From Dactylis glomerata (Eukaryota; Streptophyta; Magnoliopsida; Poales; Poaceae): a stretch of 64,000 nt of DNA. Where the stretch lies: NCBI GenBank assembly GCA_007115705.1, contig QXEO01000243.1, forward strand, positions 1,412,239 through 1,476,238. Reading direction: 5' to 3'. Each line of letters starts with the position of its first letter. The stretch's first letter is position 1. The position numbers were made by a program, and so were the translations under genes. Below the pieces are notes generated by a model. That model was not told the DNA's origin. It was given only the letters and a program-made list of their open reading frames with translations, and did not search any database. Shown here piece after piece: positions 11,745-22,789 of this stretch.

Positions 11745-12929
11745 TTCCTAGGTTTTGCATATTCGCGCATTAGTTATTATGTGGTTTGTATATACATGCA
11801 TGCTCATGCACTTTGCGCTTATATGAGCATTTCTCATCCCGTATCAAAGTGGGTTACCAAGGCGGCAACCATGCAACTTCGCATGATTAAAATTGGGTAT
11901 GCAACGGAATATAAGAACAAAACAAGCTCATAGAGTAAATATGAGTGTGAAGGGAGTGGTGAATTTCCGTGTGAATGCATAATTATATAATTAGTTTATA
12001 TTTTCTTAAAGTGTAAAGCACCTTTTTTGTGGCACACATGGTTCCAAGCGATGGATTGAAAGTTAAGAGTCAAGATGAACCGTGGTGAGCCTACATACTT
12101 AGAACCGAAAACGAATGTGAGAGACCACTCAAATATAGTGAGAATGTGAAAATATGTTTACAATTATAGTAGTTTTTTTCATTAAAAAAATGGTATCAAA
12201 ATTTTGGATGGCCAACAAGTTAATAAATATAGTTGAAGGCGTGCCAAACATGAAGTCATGGTACACATTGTGTTTTCGGGGTTGGGTTGATATCTTGTAG
12301 TCAAGAATATTCATGGCTAAGCGTGAATGTCCAGAACTCTCCGCAAAGGCCCAAAAACAAACAAAAGTAGTACATAGAAAAGAACTTTTATGCCAAACGA
12401 ACTTTATGCCAAATGATTGCATTTTTTAATTTTCTTTATTTTTTTCATTTTTTCAAAACAAGGTCAAAATGGCTAGGATGGCTATTCATCAGAAGTGGTT
12501 AAATCTTTCTAAACTATCAATGATTCTTCTATATAATGACTACCTATGCCTAAAACTGATTTTTGTGACCTTTTAGGAGCAAACTATAAGACACTTACAG
12601 TTCAAAAGTGAATAAATTTTGAGAAAATGGCATAATGTCATTTAGCAACAAAGTATCTAGAAAGCTTGAAAATTTTAAAGAACTTAGTTGTCCATAAAAT
12701 ATGATATATTTTGTGTAAACATTTGAGTAATGCCATTTTTCATCATAGTTTTCATACTTGCTTCACAAAAAATCCATTTTGGCATTTAAAAATTCAAAAT
12801 AACCTTTTTTGTTCAAAAAAGTTGGAAAATATATTTGGCAACATTAAAAGATGCACCTCTATGTTAAATTTTTAACACACTATAATGAACTGTGCGTTGG
12901 AAATGGAAAATGAATATTTATTATTGAAT
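11745..12929. other. AT-rich intergenic DNA
   Basis: This continues the pre-insertion sequence split by RT1. Long A/T runs and no believable reading frame. The part from about 12130 may belong to the CACTA element that ends at 13264, but I could not find its left terminus. Confidence 0.4.
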
Positions 12930-13264
12930 CTTAGCCGAGAGAAACATATAACAAAGGTGGACACTTTTCCAAGAGCCAAATGGCAGGCTCTCGGCAAAAC
13001 TAACCGATGTTCCCTCTCTGTCAACAACGACCTGAAGCGACATCTGTCCAACGGCTTTTCCGAGAGTATTTCTTTCACGAGGTTTTCCCTCCTTTCTTTT
13101 CCAGGTGTTTATCTTTGCTGAGATGTTTATGTGGTTTTGTTGCGTGCTATTTTTTTCAAAGAGTTTTGTTGGTCGACATTGACAATGTTGTCTTTGTTGT
13201 GTGCCTGACAATATGATGTCGGCAAAGACATTGACGCTCGGCAAAAGTCCAGATTCCGGTAGTG
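12930..13264. mobile_element. CACTA transposon terminus (remnant)
   Basis: On the minus strand, 13264 begins CACTACCGGAATCTGGAC, followed by TTTGCCGAGC. This is the usual terminal inverted repeat style of CACTA (En/Spm) elements. Further CTCGGCAAA and GCCGAGAG motifs at 12933-12996 look like subterminal repeats. I found no matching left end or 3-bp target duplication, so this is probably one end of a truncated element. Confidence 0.6.
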
Positions 13265-13728
13265 TGAGATTGTACACGCATACACTGAATGATTTGAAAA
13301 ATGTTTGTGCATTCTATAACATATTTGAGCACACAAGTGAGTTTTGTTAGCCGAAGTGATTTTCGGAACAATAAGTTTCTCAAACCAGTGTGGCGACCGT
13401 GATGTTACACATGATGCATAAATGAACATTGACCAAAAAAACAATAACATATTCGTAGAGTAACTAACACTATATTCGCAGTGATAAGTGTCATATAATT
13501 ACAACCTCGGACAACTAAATTAGCAACAAGTAATTCTTCATCAATTACAGAATACTATTTGCGCCATGGGAATTTTTTAATTTCTTATCATAAATATGTC
13601 TACGAGAGCTACGACCGATGCATACTTTACAATCTTTGATGTCGTTCCCCTAGCATCACACGATTAGAACGGAAGATTTTCAATACATGTTCTCACGTAA
13701 TAATATGTTATTTTTCCTTAAGGGCTCT
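13265..13728. other. Intergenic, nothing recognised
   Basis: AT-rich sequence between the CACTA terminus and the Tourist-like MITE. I see no gene or repeat structure. Confidence 0.4.
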
Positions 13729-13731
13729 TTT

Positions 13732-14013
13732 GATTCATAGGATAGGAAAAATATAGGAATAGGAAAGACATATGATTGAAATGCCATGCCTAATTGAATC
13801 CTATAGGAAGATGAAGTGTCTTTGATTGTACCAAAGAAAAATTTTCATGAGGTATAACCTAATGCCTTTTTATAGGATTTACACTACAAGATTCCTATAG
13901 GATTATTTCTTATGAGATATGTTTCTACGAATCAAACGCTTGTGTAGGAAATATTCCTATAGGATCTCAATCTTACACAAATTCTATGCAAATCCTATGA
14001 ATCAAAAGAGGCC
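13732..14013. mobile_element. Tourist-like MITE (PIF/Harbinger type)
   Basis: 282 bp with terminal inverted repeats GGGCTCTTTTGATTCATAGGA (left) and GGCCTCTTTTGATTCATAGGA (right, complemented), which differ at one base. It is flanked by the 3-bp duplication TAA (13729-13731 and 14014-14016). The inside is AT-rich, non-coding and rich in CCTATAGGA repeats. GGGC/GGCC ends and a TWA target are typical of Tourist MITEs. Confidence 0.85.
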
Positions 14014-14016
14014 TAA

Positions 14017-14723
14017 GTCACTCCAGATTGACGATCGAGGCATCATATACGATTATTTAAGTTTCTATATTTCCATGTCCGACATAGTTTGGATTGAGTT
14101 TACACAATTTGGAATTTTGGATGTTACATACATAATCCAAGTCCAACTAGTTAATAACTGACATCACTCAGCAGATAACCTCAAAATAGCTAGCTTTGGC
14201 AGTAGTAGTATACTTGATCGTAGGAAGCTCGAACAACACATATTGAAGCTTGTCCTCATCACCACTGCCTGTTGTACGTACAACTACAAATGAAAACAAG
14301 CAAGATATGATTTTAGAGCATACATATATCTTCAATTTACTATGTATATTTTGTTTTCATGTAGTGATGATGGTAGAAAGTTCAAACCTGCAATCGAGAA
14401 AGCTGATGTTTACAACTGCCACTTCTTGCACACGAGGATCATCGTCTTGAGCGGAACTAATGGAACTATTCAACCTATATATTGGCCCAAGTTTGATATC
14501 TTATTGATGCTCATGATCCAAGAAGTCATATAATCCTTTTACATGTGATGTTCATCTCACACCCCATTGATTTACTCCATTTTTAATGTCCTAGAAACAA
14601 TCCTTTTGGGGATGCTAGCTACCTGGTTCTGTAGTACGTAGAAGGATCAACTAGATCGATCAATGTTCTCCTGTCCAATGCCATCGTACACAAGATGGAT
14701 TAGAGTTAGGTAGCCAATTATAC
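14017..14723. other. 3' flank of the kinase gene
   Basis: Sequence downstream of the minus-strand kinase stop at 14724-14726. I searched the minus strand for a KA1-type C-terminal exon and did not recognise one. A short possible coding fragment near 14390-14450 (LKTMILVCKKWQL) ends in a stop and is too weak to call. Confidence 0.4.
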
Positions 14724-16157
14724 TTAGATCGACTGAAATAAACTATGTGTAGTAGATGTACCGCCGTCAGTAGGAGCGTCATACCGCTTGTCCAACATGA
14801 GATAGTATACAACGGTCGCCTACCACATAAACATAATCAGTTTGTCAAGAGGAAACACATCATCAATATGTAGCTAGTCCAGAGAGAAATGTATGTATAT
14901 ATTGCGTGGATCTGTGGTTGTACATACTTGGTTTTCTACTCCACTGTGTAAAAACTCAAGAAGGCTATTCTTGTCCAACCCACCCATCATCTTGACTACA
15001 TCCCCAACGGTGCGATCGCAGACCTGATGGAAGACAGAAACAAATTCAGACCAAATAAATTGCAGTATATTTTCAGACATGTAGAGAGGGAAGATATGAT
15101 TATTTGCCCTGAGGATTTGGGTGTTGGCGTCATGAAGAGGAGGCGGCATGGCGAGGTAGCGGGGGATGGAGTGTTGGAGCCATGGATGGTGGCACACCTC
15201 GTCGACGGTCATCCGCCTGTCGGGGCTCACTTGAAGCATGCCTGAGATAAGTGCCCTAGGATCGTCCGAAATCCTGCTTGGGATCTTCACCCTCCCACTC
15301 TACACTTTCCATCGTGAATAAATCAACCAACCAACAAACCTATCAAGAAGACGAATGGATAGAAGAAGCAGAAGGTAGGTACTCACGCCGATTCTGCACT
15401 TGATTGCGTGTTCATCATCATTGGGGCCATCGAAGGGGAGGTAGCCACAGAGCATGGCGAAGAGGATCACGCCGCAGCTCCACATGTCCACTTCAGGACC
15501 GAGGTATCTTTCGCTACCTTCTGTCCGCTCGGCGATCACCTCCGGAGCGGCGTAGAGCAGGCTCCCGCAGGCCGCCCCGGGGACCTGGACGGGGCCGAAG
15601 AAGTTGCTGAACCCGAAATCCGCCAGCTTGACGTTCTTCCCGGCGTCGAGCAGGACGTTCTCCAGCTTGAGGTCGTGGTGCACCACCATGTTCCGGTGGC
15701 AGTAGGCCACGCCGGACGCCAGCTGCCGGAACAAGCGCCGCGCCTCGCCCTCCTCCAGACCGCGGTCGCCGGCGAGCACGTGGTCGTACAGCTCCCCGGA
15801 CTCGGCCAGCTCCATCACGATGCATACCTGCTGCTCCTGTTTCTTCTTCTGCTTCTTCTTCTTCCTCGGCTTGCCGTCGTCGCCGCCATTCGGAGCGGTG
15901 ACCACGGCGGCCTCGTAGAAGCGGATGACGTGGGGGTGGTGCCGGAGCAGCCTCATGATCCGGATCTCCCTCTCCGCCCCTTCCCCTCCTTCTTCCACCT
16001 GAGTGTGGGCGTGGAATATCTTGACGGCGACGCGGCGGCCGGTGAGGCGGTGCCTGGCCGAGTACACATTGGCGTAGGCGCCCTCGCCGATGGCGTTCTG
16101 GTCCACCTCGTACCGTGCATGAAGCTGCTGGTCGGCGCTGCTAGTCCCGGGCGCCAT
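14724..16157 (-). CDS. SnRK1/SNF1-like Ser/Thr protein kinase, divergent
   Basis: Exons on the minus strand are 16157-15387, 15299-14928 and 14819-14724 (GT-AG introns of 87 and 108 bp), giving 412 residues. The kinase domain has a Gly loop (GEGAYANV, 24-31), K46, E63, HHDLKLEN (160-167, catalytic D162), DFG (180-182), AAPE (203-206), and ends with the SnRK1 signature PRYLAMPPP. A UBA-like segment follows (GDVVKMMGGLDKN, then ATVVYYLMLDKR), with a stop soon after it. Known SnRK1 catalytic subunits are about 500 residues and end in a KA1 domain, which is absent here. Oddities are a Lys-rich insert at 95-110, Arg-to-His in HRD, and GAACGS (194-199) where SnRK1 has KTSCGS, so the activating Thr is Ala195. 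The stretch 15107-15024 may be an 84-nt GC-AG intron; if spliced, the protein is 384 residues. The SnRK1-type assignment is firm, but activity is uncertain. Confidence 0.85.
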
Positions 16158-17498
16158 TGCTGACGCTCACCCTATGCATGCAAGATCGCTACACTCTTGT
16201 TGCCACAAAATATATATGGCACCAACGCAACGATCGATGCAGTCCATTTTTAATTAGTATAGCCACGTACGTACGTTGTTACTACTTACATAGACCCAGA
16301 CAAAGCGTCGACCGATCGTCGGAGAAACCAACGAGTCAACGTGTGGCAGATCTCCGTTTGCATCGTGAATGCCATCGAGTCTCCGAGAGGGAAGATTCAT
16401 ATGGGAGTTCGGGGGTGAAAGCAACATATGCAATCTTTCGAGAGACAAAAAAGGGGTATGTCTCGTATGGGGTCTCTCAGGCTTTGTGCAGCACTGCAGC
16501 TAGCAAGCATGTTACTTAAGTTGCAAGTAAGCACATCAGATGGTTGTTAACACGTCCATTTGGTTGCTAGCTGAGGAACAGAAAAGTTTAGATGTGTTTG
16601 CTATTTGTTGACACAATTTATTTACAAGCTGGCGCTTTTTTGGTTTGAGATTCCATTGTTGAGCAGTGGTGTACCTACACCTTTCTATCATTTAAGATAT
16701 TTCTAATGCACCAAAAAATCCGAATAAAATATATATTCAACATTGTAGCGCCATAGTTACCTTAACCTGTAAGTTTTGACAATTATTTGATGTGCCATAG
16801 TTACCTTAAACATATGTAAGCTTTCGTGAGACAAATTCCTGATGCAAGTGAACTTTTTTTTAAAAAAAAGGAACGAAGCTCTGCCTTCTGCCCAGGTTGT
16901 ATAATGTTTTCTACCTAAGTTGTAGAATCTAGTGATCTATGTTTGATTACAACCTTTAGTAGGAAAATCAATGCAAAACCTTTTTTTCTAAGTTGCATAT
17001 AGTAGCTTACACTAATTGAAACTGCCAACTAAATTGAAATAAGCTGATTTCTCAAGAACCAGTAGTTGCATCTCGTTTTATTCAGACATGAGCTTTGTTC
17101 TGAAAATCACTAACTTGTTCCATTAACATACCTATGTTGGCTTCTTAAAAATAACTAAGCTGACTACCAAATCATGTCTTCAAGGTCTGTACTAAATGCT
17201 AGATTTTAAAAGTTGCATAACATGCTAAAGCTTCCTAACCTGAAATAAGAAATCATATTACTATAGATTTTTTCGCATCACGCTTATGAAGACATAAATT
17301 GTGTTCTGAATAAGCATTCCAATGTGAACACCTACATACAACTAAGAAGCTTTACTGAGTAAGTAATGGGAGATAGCAAAATAGATATGAGGAATACTTT
17401 TTGTCTCTAAAAATGATTTCATTTTTGTTCAAATGAATCTGTAACAAACCTGTTTCTAAGTTGCAATTGTATAGGCATCTCAGAATTCTTTTTCATCA
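16158..17498. other. Upstream region of the kinase gene
   Basis: Promoter side of the kinase, moderately AT-rich. It holds a TATA-like run near 16209 and an ACGTACGTACGT repeat near 16265. From about 16700 to 17490 there is only AT-rich sequence with no gene or terminal repeats that I can recognise. The Tat-like element G begins at about 17.5 kb. Confidence 0.45.
16209..16217 (-). promoter_or_regulatory. Possible TATA box of the kinase gene
   Basis: The minus strand reads CCATATATATTTTG about 55 bp upstream of the ATG at 16157. That spacing would leave a short 5' leader. It is one AT-rich run in an AT-rich region, so the call is tentative. Confidence 0.35.
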
Positions 17499-18834
17499 TG
17501 CGGGATACCCCTACGTGATCTAAAGTATTTTGCCAGCAATGGCTTCAACCATAGTGACGAGGGTTAACTCGACAAATATCCAATATGAAGAACTTAGGAT
17601 CGGGGGAATAGGGCGTCGGATGAACTCGAAGGTAAAATCAGTCAAACAAGGCGTGTATCGAAAGTAATCGAGGTGATGATCTTTGGCTTACTCTTAATCT
17701 GTCCCTCACCGTCCTCTCCTGGTCCCTATATATAGGTGGCCAGGTCTCAAGGTACGGGAGGGGGTCCCTATATATAGGTGGCCAGGTCTCAAGGTACGGG
17801 AGGGGTCTGACACAGATTACAACATCGATATACGACATGAACTCGTATCTCGACTAGTATTACACTTGGGCCTAGCTTAACGGGCCTCAGGGGTACTCAA
17901 CTAACGGGCTCTATTATCTATACCCTTGTCAGTAGCCCCCGAGATTCTACCAGAATTGTAGATTCGGGTTGAATCTCAAATCTTCAAATCTTCGACTTGA
18001 TCAATCTTCCGACTTCTTATTTTCCCTGTACTAAAAAATAAATAACTTTCATCATATTATCTCGCAAGGGGGTTTGATGATCAAGCCTGACAACTCTGAT
18101 GGATCAAGAGATCAGTTAAGTGCCGGAACAGATACTTATCACCTACTTCAAATTCAATCCCCTTGGACTTGAATCCGGGAAACTGGTCAAACTCATTCTT
18201 TTGCCGCATTTAGGACTTACAAAGAACGAGTCCCAGTGGTTCTCAGGGTACCCAGTGCGTCCACCAGGATTTTCTTCGCGTCGTAGACACGGATAATTGC
18301 TAGCAGAGCGCATTCGTGTGCGTATACTAGGCCACACAGGACGGATCCCGGGGTCTTACCTTCACGATATGTTTCAATCATGGCATTCAAATTTTGTCGC
18401 GATGACACAACTTGAGAATTACATGTCGCAGCCTTGTTTGACTGTTGGAATATACAAGATATTCGAGTTAAAAAATAGCGCTCCCGATGGGAGTAAGCGA
18501 TCTGTATTTTGTCGATAATGAAGTCGAAGTTTTTTGTCGACTAAATGTAGTCGATTGCACTTGTTATATTTTTCTTTGGAGTAGTCCATCACCATCGGGC
18601 GCACAACAGTGCTCCTGGAATAAGTAGCCCCCTAGGCTATGGGCGGATACTTGTAGTCAATCACAGTCTCCAATTTCTTCTTCTCTTGTTGTCGAATTCT
18701 TTCTCAAAATTGCTTTTGTGTTTTCATCGGGTGCGCGACCAGCGCTCCCGATGGGAGTAGCCCCCGAGGCTATAGCCGAAAGTTTTCGGGCATAGGCTCA
18801 AACATATAATATTGTCGCCTAGTAACCTGCCTTC
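17499..18834 (-). repeat. Probable 3' LTR / 3' non-coding end of G
   Basis: Contains a duplicated TATA block (17721-17804) and imperfect direct repeats around CATCGGG...GCTCC...AGTAGCCCCC (about 18595-18660 and 18728-18790). A purine-rich minus-strand tract, CAAGAGAAGAAGAAATTGGA (18670-18690), followed by TGTGATTG could be the polypurine tract and LTR start, placing the LTR at 17499-18665. No second LTR is in the window to test this. Confidence 0.35.
17721..17804 (-). repeat. Two tandem 42-bp copies containing a TATA box
   Basis: 17721-17762 and 17763-17804 are identical apart from the junction. Each contains CCTATATATAGGGACC on the minus strand. They lie about 230-300 bp from the presumed LTR left end, where an LTR promoter would be expected. 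Confidence 0.9.
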
Positions 18835-20269
18835 TGATGTCTACGCACGCTTCTATCCTTGTAGACAGTGTTGGGCCTCCAAGTGCAGAGGTTTGTAGAA
18901 TAGCAGCAAGTTTCCCTTAAGTGGATCACCCAAGGTTTATCGAACTCAGGGAGGAAGAGGTCAAAGCTATCCCTCTCAAACAACCCTGCAATTATGATAC
19001 ATAAAGTCTCTTGTGTCCCCAACATACCCAATACACTTGTCAGATGTATAGGTGCACTAGTTTGGCAAAGAGATAGTGAAATACAAGTAGTAGTGATGAT
19101 TATAAGTAGTAAATGTAATCTGAAATAAATATGGCTGCGAGCAAACATGTAACAAAACTGAAAGGAAATGGTGTGCAATGCTTGGAAACAAGGCCTAGGG
19201 ATCATACTTTCACTAGTGGACACACTCTCAACAAATATAACATAATTGAACCAATAGATACTATCATCAATATGCCACTCTAAACAATTCTCCAATGGAA
19301 AACGAACACTAATCATGCGTAGGGCTACGAAGCACTCCTCAAAGTCCGTATGTACCCAAACTAGATTGTCTCATACTATCACCATGAACGCACTAGATGG
19401 TTCCAACAAACACCAACAATTCATAGAGACATTAACCAAAAAGACACACATGATGCGCACACTAGTCACCTTCACACCATGATACAAGGTATCTCCGGAG
19501 ATTACAATAATAAAGCACGGGAGTAGCATAATATCTGAATAATAACATCTACCAATTCAATTAGATACAAAGCTCACGATCACATAAAGATCACATCATG
19601 GGAGAGAGAGGTGAACCACATAGCTACTGGTAGAGCTCTCAGCCCCGGGGGAGAACTACTCCCTTCTCATCATAGGAGGCAGCAATGACGATGGAGATGG
19701 CGGTGAGGTCGATGGAGACGGCAGAGACGGCGATGGAGACCGATGGAGATGGCTCCAGGGGCACTTCCCCATCTCGGTAGGGTGCCGGAATAGAGACTTC
19801 TGTCCCCTGAAATTCGTCGGCAGCGGCGGCGGAGCTGCAGAACTCTTCTGGAAATTTTGCCGATTTTTTTAGAGTTTTCCGTCCCGAGGCTTCTTATAGG
19901 CGAAGGGGCGTCGTCAGGAGTGGACCAGGGTGGCCTCACCATAGGTGGGCGCGGCCAGGGGCTGGGCCGCACCTCCCTATGGTGTGGCCAGCCTCTGGCC
20001 CCTCTCCGGCTCCCGTTTGGTCCTCGTCCTCCGTCCGGGAAAAATAGGAGTTTCCGAACTTGTTTCGTCCAATTCCGAGAATATTTCCTGTGTAGCTTTT
20101 CTGAAACACAAAAATAGCAGAAAACAGGGAACTGGCACTGTGGCATATTGTCAATAGGTTAGTTCCAGAAATCGCATAAAAACGCCACGAAGTGTAACGA
20201 AACACAAGGCAAATGGTGTAAAAACAAGCATGGAGCATCAAAAATTATAGATACGTTTGAAACGTATCA
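18835..20269 (-). repeat. RT2 3' LTR (family II)
   Basis: 1435 bp, minus strand. Its U3 half resembles family I. Its R/U5 half is the family II type, ending ...GTAGACATCA in the element's sense. Confidence 0.92.
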
Positions 20270-20523
20270 AGCATCCCCAAGCTTAACTCCTGCTCGTCCT
20301 CGAGTAGGTAAGTGATAACAAAAGAATAATTTTTGAGGTGACATGCACCATCACAATCTTGATCATCTATGTAAAGCATTGAGTGCTGGGATCAAAAGAA
20401 CTTAAAACATGGGCATGAAAGACATAATCTTGATAGAAGAAACTTAGCAACCATGTTATAACATGAAAAAGAACATAAATGAAAGATCATGAAAAATGAA
20501 ACAATGAAAGTCAAACGTGTGTT
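20270..20523 (-). repeat. RT2 3' module, left piece
   Basis: Begins with the complement of the polypurine tract (AGCATCCCCAAGCTTAAC) and continues as the shared 3' non-coding module until it is cut by RT3 at 20524. It resumes at 45170. Confidence 0.9.
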
Positions 20524-22123
20524 TGATACGTCTCAAACGTATCAATAATTTTTTATGCTCCATGCTTGTTTTTACACCATTTGCTTAGTGTTTCGTTACA
20601 CTTCGTGGCACTTTTATGCATTTTCCGGAACTAACCTATTAACAAGTTGCCACAGTGCCAGTTCCCTGTTTTCTGCTATTTTTGTGTTTCAGAAAAGCTA
20701 CACAGGAAATATTCTCAGAATTGGACGAAACAAAAGCCGAACGTCCAGAAATTCACCGAAGCTTCCAGAGAACCGAAGAGGAGACGGAGTGGGGCCATGA
20801 GGGCCCCACACAATAGGGCGGCGCGGCCTAGCCCCTGGCCGCACCCCCTATGTGTGAGGGCGCCTCGGCCCACTTCTGATGTTGCCCCTTCGCCTATAAA
20901 GACCTCCCGATCACTTTTCTAGAGCACATCGCGATCCGCCGCCGCCGTCGACCCGAAGATCGGGAGGGTCCAGAAGCTCTTCCCGGCACCCTGCCGAAGA
21001 GGGGAATCGCCACCGGAGGTCTTCTTCATCGCCATGCTTGCCTCCGGAGCGATGAGTGAGTAGTCTACCTTAGACTATGGGTCCATAGCAGTAGCTAGAT
21101 GGTTGTCTTCTCCACCATGTGCTTCATGTTTAGATCTCGTGAGCTGCCTTACATGATCGAGATCACCGTTATGTAATTCTACATGTTGTGTTTGTTGGGA
21201 TCCGATGAATATTGGTGTTATGATTGAGTTGATGTACTGAATATTATCTTATGTTATCTCTATGTTGTTTATGATCTTGCATGCTCTCCGTTGTTAGTAG
21301 CTATCTTGGCCGAGTAGTTGCTAGTGATTCCAAGAGGGGGTATTTATGCTCGATAGTGGGTTCATGCCTCTATTTAATCTGGGGGAGTGACAGAAACCTC
21401 TAAGATTGTAGATGTGATGTTGCTACTCAAGGGCATATGCTTTGTTTACATTACACACTTTGCTTAATGCAATTATCTGTTGTTCGCAAATTAATACTTG
21501 TGGAGTTCTCGGATTGATTCGCCACAAGTGGATTAGTAGTCATAGATGCAGTTGGATGGTGGTCTATGTATCTTATTGTAATGTCCAGAGTAAATCTCAT
21601 AGTGATCCTCTCATCATATGCACGTTGTCTTTATTCTATCAATTGCCCAACTGTAATTTTTTTACCCAACATGTATTATTTTATCTTATGGAGAGACACC
21701 ACTAGTGAACTGTGGACCCCGGTCCTATTTCCTTTATATTGCTATCACCTGTTTACTTTACTCGCACTGTTTACTTTACTCGCATACTATTACTATTTTC
21801 CACTCGATACGCTCATTCCTTTGTTTACAGCAAACCGGTGAGATTGACAACCTCATCGTAAGTTGGGAGCAAATTATTTGGTTGTGTTGTGTGCAGGTTC
21901 CACGTTGCCGCTCGCAAAGCAAAGCTCAGACGAGGTGCCCTATAAATTGTCCGGAGCTGTCGCAAGCTGCGGGCATCACCTTCAGTCGTATTGGCTTCTT
22001 CCCCTTCGGATTGATAAACCTTGGTTTCTTAACTGAGGGAAAACCTTGCTGCTATATTCATCATACCTTCCTCTTGGGGTTCCCAACTGGACGGTGAAAA
22101 GCTATCAACACCGTACCGCATCA
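20524..22123 (+). repeat. RT3 5' LTR (family I)
   Basis: 1600 bp. LTR TATA box CTATAAAG is near 20893. Compared with its 3' LTR it lacks about 25 bp near 21427, where the 3' copy reads GGGGGAAAACAACATTCATA. Confidence 0.93.
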
Positions 22124-22307
22124 AGCTCTTTTCTGGTGCCATTGCCGGGGAGGAAGAAGAAGACTTCTGCGAGGGGAGTTTTCGCACGCACATCCTTTAC
22201 TTTGTTTTAAATTTTGCTTTACTTTATTTTTACTTGCATCGTTTTATCAAAAACCCAAAAAAATTTAGTATCCTTTATAGTTGTTATCTCTTTACTTCTA
22301 GTTCATT

Positions 22308-22769
22308 ATGTTGTTTCCTAAGTACGTTCTGGAGGACCTCTCAGTAGGTAGTGGTTCAATTATTGGGAAAAATAAAATTGAGGAGTTCTTTAATCATATT
22401 AGTATGCATAAAGAAGTTGAGGAAAAGTCTTTGGTTGAGCTTGCTTCTAGTATTGAAGTTGCTTCTACTAATTTAATTCACATGTTGGAAGCTAGGTTGC
22501 TAGCCTTAATCCTTTTATGCAACACATGTTCCTTAAGCTTCATGAAATTGAGGATCCTGAAAAGAAAGCTTTTATCTTGGAAACTTTGCGGATTGTATGA
22601 AGCTTTTGAAAATAATTTTGATTGGATCTGTCCCAAAAATCTTTTTAGTGATTTGAGTGAACCAAAGCGTGATCACAAAGGGTCATCAAAAACTTATGTG
22701 GATGAAATACAATGCCTTATTGAGAAGACCTCTTCAATGGATCTTAATGCCTCTCTTGATCTTACTTGA
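22308..22769 (+). pseudogene. Unknown small ORF of family I elements, RT3 copy
   Basis: An open frame of 153 residues starting MLFPKYVLEDLSVGSGS. The first 60 or so residues match the RT1 copy. Loss of one T near 22499 then shifts the frame (RT1 has GGTTTGC, RT3 GGTTGC), and a segment present in RT1 (around IEARKVFKKF) is deleted before the two copies realign at NNxxWICP and KRDHKGSSKT. Its function is unknown. It is the only coding sequence of this element, it starts about 170 bp after the primer-binding site, and it occupies the gag position. Confidence 0.55.
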
Positions 22770-22789
22770 TTCGCACTTTCTGCCCCTAG

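Noticed and set aside
12130..12929. Left half of a CACTA element
   Set aside because: AT-rich composition fits, but there is no CACTACCGG-type left end or 3-bp duplication. CACTATAATG near 12875 does not match the right terminus.
14390..14450. Possible extra kinase exon (LKTMILVCKKWQL) on the minus strand
   Set aside because: Short, ends in a stop, and its similarity to the SnRK1 C-terminal domain is too weak to support.
15408..16163. 251-residue frame on the + strand
   Set aside because: It is the antisense of kinase exon 1. The minus strand carries all kinase motifs and splice sites, so this is a shadow of GC-rich coding DNA.
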